From: Entonaema liquescens
Lineage: Eukaryota; Ascomycota; Sordariomycetes; Xylariales; Xylariaceae
NCBI GenBank assembly: GCA_902805475.1
Contig: CADCSX010000001.1
Location: 1,798,001 to 1,862,000, forward strand
DNA: 64,000 nucleotides
Reading direction: 5' to 3'
Of this stretch, positions 61,901-64,000 are shown piece by piece. The notes beneath the pieces were generated by a model. That model was not told the origin of the DNA. It worked only from the letters and a program-made list of their open reading frames with translations, and ran no database searches. Every line of letters starts with the position of its first letter. Positions within the stretch are counted from its first letter, which is position 1. A program made the translations under genes and the position numbers.

Positions 61901-62330
61901 CAATTGAGAGTGCTGGCAAGTGGGGACCAACTGGGGGTTGCTGGGTCAATTACAGGTTGTTGACTTTTGACATCATCCTACCCAACCTCCCCAGCCACAC
62001 ATTTCCCAAACCCACGTTGTCAGCCATAGAAACACCTGGCCAACCGCCCCGTTGTAACGGTCAATACTTTACCTTCTTACACATCCAAATCAACCGCTCA
62101 CAACGAAACATCAACAAAGGTGCATGAGCGAGCACCCATCAACAACCATTCCATCAATTCTCACCTCGTGCATTCCTAGATTGCAACGAGTGTGAGACCG
62201 ACCAAAGATACCTTTCACGCCAATCGACTTGGCTGGGGTTTCCAGTGGGATACTAGCCAAGTCCATTCATTTTGCCAATTGTTCTATCCATTCCAACCGA
62301 AAATAACATCAACATTTCCACGCCACCAAG
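58981..62330. other. Intergenic region upstream of the membrane protein gene
   Basis: No gene is supported in 3.3 kb. Short open frames (for example minus 59586-59930 and minus 61461-61772) show no family resemblance. TAGGTACCTA lies at 60470-60479. TATGTATG-type repeats occur near 60280-60325 and GCTATGCTATG near 61168-61190. The last 350 bases are CT- and CA-rich leader of the next gene. Confidence 0.45.
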
Positions 62331-63674
62331 ATGGCACCTGTGCTGCCGAATTTAGCGGCACACGCCCGTAGCTTGCTAACCGCAGCCAACGACCTCACCG
62401 CTCGCTCCACCTCCGACATCCCCAGTTCACCGACGGCTGTCCTTCAACAACTCGGTCCCCTAGCCGCCCGCTCCATTCTACTAGCTCGAGACGACGACAA
62501 TACCGACAACGGCCAGGAGAAAGTCGACCCGCACAAGGGTGCCGTGCGGCCCCAGGACATCAACAACACCTTCGTGTTCGTGCTGTTCGGGCTTATCGGC
62601 GCCGCCTTCGTCTGCACGGGCATCTGGTTTTTCTTCTGGGCCAAGAACGGCGGCTTCTACTTCAAGGAAGATGACTGGGACGACTACAAGTCCACCGTGC
62701 TGCGCCGCAAGGGCCCCAACGGCACCATCCTCTCCAACGCCACCCCCACCACCCAGCTCGGCGGCGGCTCCGTGTACAAGGACGTGGACGACGGCCGCAC
62801 CGAGTACACGGGCGGGCTGACGCAGATGTCGGGCGACACGGGGAGCACGCTGACGGGCATCACGGCCGGCGCCTCGGACCTCGCGGCGCGGGAGCGCCGG
62901 CGGCAGAAGCGCGAGCGCAAGGACCGCGAGCGCGAGAAGAAGAAGGACCGCCGAAACCGCGAGAAATCCGGGCGCCGCGTCGGCGAGGACGGCGTGCTCG
63001 TCGACGAGCAGGCCGAGGCCGAGGCCAAGGACCAGCTGCGCGCGTACCGCAGCGAGAAGGCGGCGCGCGTCGGCGGCATCAACAAGGAGAGCGAGGGCAG
63101 CACCTGGGACGGGTCGACGAACCCCGAGAGCTCGACGGCGGGTAGCGACCTCCACAGCAATCGGCACGGCGTTAGCGAAGTCACAGCCGACGGTGGTGGT
63201 GGACGTGGCAAGAGCTCGGGCGGTGGAATTCGCAAGGTGTACAGCACCGCGGACCGCAACGCCGACCGCGAGAAGCGTGCTGAGGCCCGCCGCCTGCGCG
63301 AGGAGAGCCGCGCGAGCGGCGTCAAGCGCGACTACAGCTTCCAGCGGGCGCGCGCGGGCCCGCAGAGCGCGGTGTCGTCGGCGGTGCACTCGAGCACGAT
63401 CGAGGAGGAGCCGCGGGAGATGGCCGAGCACAGCGGCGCCAACAACCATAGGTTCCTACCGCCGCCGAGCGGGTGGACGCCGACCGAGGTTAGTGCCGAG
63501 AGCGCCGACACGGGAACCAAGTCGTACCACCATATCATCCCCGGACTGTCGCCTAGCACGGTGAGCGGTGGCGGTACGGATGTTAGGGACTACGCGGCGG
63601 CGGAGGATAGGGATAAGGACAAGGACAAGGATAGGAAGAAGAAGCGTGAGTCGAGGAGACATCGGAGGGAGTAG
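62331..63674 (+). CDS. Single-pass membrane protein of unknown function (conserved in Sordariomycetes)
   Basis: Intronless gene of 447 residues. The N-terminal 75 residues are Ala/Ser/Thr-rich with no clear cleavable signal. One strong membrane segment covers about 81-103 (FVFVLFGLIGAAFVCTGIWF, then FFW). Immediately after it comes the block NGGFYFKEDDWDDYKSTVLR then RKGPNGTILSNATP (106-139), which I recall as strongly conserved in related fungal proteins. A long charged region follows (RERRRQKRERKDREREKKKD, about 187-206), then VGEDGVLVDEQAEAEAKDQL, KAARVGGINKESEGSTWDGS and a Lys/Arg/Asp-rich tail. Similar proteins carry vague names such as 'endosomal SPRY domain protein', but no SPRY domain is visible here. 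The position of the helix and the conserved block next to it suggest an N-out/C-in anchor with a cytosolic tail. Function is unknown. Confidence 0.85.
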   Translation: MAPVLPNLAAHARSLLTAANDLTARSTSDIPSSPTAVLQQLGPLAARSILLARDDDNTDNGQEKVDPHKGAVRPQDINNTFVFVLFGLIGAAFVCTGIWFFFWAKNGGFYFKEDDWDDYKSTVLRRKGPNGTILSNATPTTQLGGGSVYKDVDDGRTEYTGGLTQMSGDTGSTLTGITAGASDLAARERRRQKRERKDREREKKKDRRNREKSGRRVGEDGVLVDEQAEAEAKDQLRAYRSEKAARVGGINKESEGSTWDGSTNPESSTAGSDLHSNRHGVSEVTADGGGGRGKSSGGGIRKVYSTADRNADREKRAEARRLREESRASGVKRDYSFQRARAGPQSAVSSAVHSSTIEEEPREMAEHSGANNHRFLPPPSGWTPTEVSAESADTGTKSYHHIIPGLSPSTVSGGGTDVRDYAAAEDRDKDKDKDRKKKRESRRHRRE

Positions 63675-64000
63675 ATGGGGGGTTATGTGAGTGAGTGAGG
63701 GAAGGGGATAGGGGTTACGGGTTTGGTTGGTGGATGGGGATAATGAGGAAAGGGAGATGAGTTAGGGCCGTCGTCGTTTTCGGTTTATGCTACCGGGTTT
63801 GAACTCGGTGGCGTAGTGAAAGGGTGGCTGAGGACATTCAGTCGCTGTCGAGTATATTCCCGATCTTCTTTATGTCATGAACTCATGAACTAGAGGGGGA
63901 TGAATCCATATCACCGACGTTTGTTTGCTTTGCTCTCTAACTTTGCGATTACGGACAGGCCTACGGTTACGAATAATTGTTATTTACTTTTCCTTACAAG
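63675..64000. other. 3' flank of the membrane protein gene, to the window edge
   Basis: G- and T-rich sequence directly after the stop codon, presumably the 3' UTR and terminator of the membrane protein gene. No further gene is visible. Confidence 0.4.

Noticed and set aside
62481..63449. 322-codon open frame on the minus strand opposite the membrane protein gene
   Set aside because: It exists because the sense gene has very G/C-rich third positions; its translation is Ala/Leu/Arg/Val-rich low complexity with no family signal, and the sense protein has a conserved architecture.

Overview
The window is nuclear DNA from a filamentous ascomycete, most likely a Sordariomycete; an affinity with Xylariales-type genomes is only my guess. 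The evidence is short spliceosomal introns (about 50-230 nt) with GTRAGT-like donors and CTAAC-type branch points, and gene families and intron positions typical of Pezizomycotina: a calmodulin split directly after its ATG, a fungal glycogenin with a long disordered tail, HRD1, and a Tlg2 syntaxin beginning MWRDRTN. There is no operon structure, no bacterial feature and no convincing tRNA or rRNA gene.

Layout. The left 24 kb is gene-bearing: a partial TLG2/syntaxin-16 SNARE (minus, cut by the left edge), calmodulin (plus, 7 exons), a GH47 alpha-1,2-mannosidase (plus), a Mn-type cation diffusion facilitator (plus), a small 2EXR/F-box-like protein (minus), glycogenin (plus), an EFM7/NNT1-like methyltransferase (minus) and a C2H2 zinc-finger factor (minus). 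From about 24.2 to 41.8 kb no intact gene is visible, only short coding-like fragments and tandem repeats. The ER ubiquitin ligase HRD1 (plus, 4 exons) follows at 41.8-44.4 kb, then another sparse stretch, a small acidic protein ending in an RVxF motif (minus, 48.1-48.8 kb), and a further sparse 8.5 kb with fragments of apparent old coding sequence. The right end holds a proline-rich disordered protein (57.3-59.0 kb) and a single-pass membrane protein (62.3-63.7 kb).

Function. These are mostly housekeeping genes with no common pathway. TLG2, the GH47 mannosidase and HRD1 all belong to the secretory pathway (endosome/Golgi fusion, N-glycan trimming, ER-associated degradation), but they are not arranged as a cluster. 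No secondary-metabolite cluster, intact transposon, CRISPR or defence system is visible.

The most notable observations are: (1) glycogenin is interrupted by two one-base deletions in C runs about 24 bp apart, with the conserved protein readable in three successive frames; (2) the proline-rich gene at 57.3 kb is split by a similar one-base loss in a C run, so assembly error is a real alternative to gene decay; (3) the palindromes TACCTAGGTA and TAGGTACCTA recur in intergenic DNA far more often than chance predicts.
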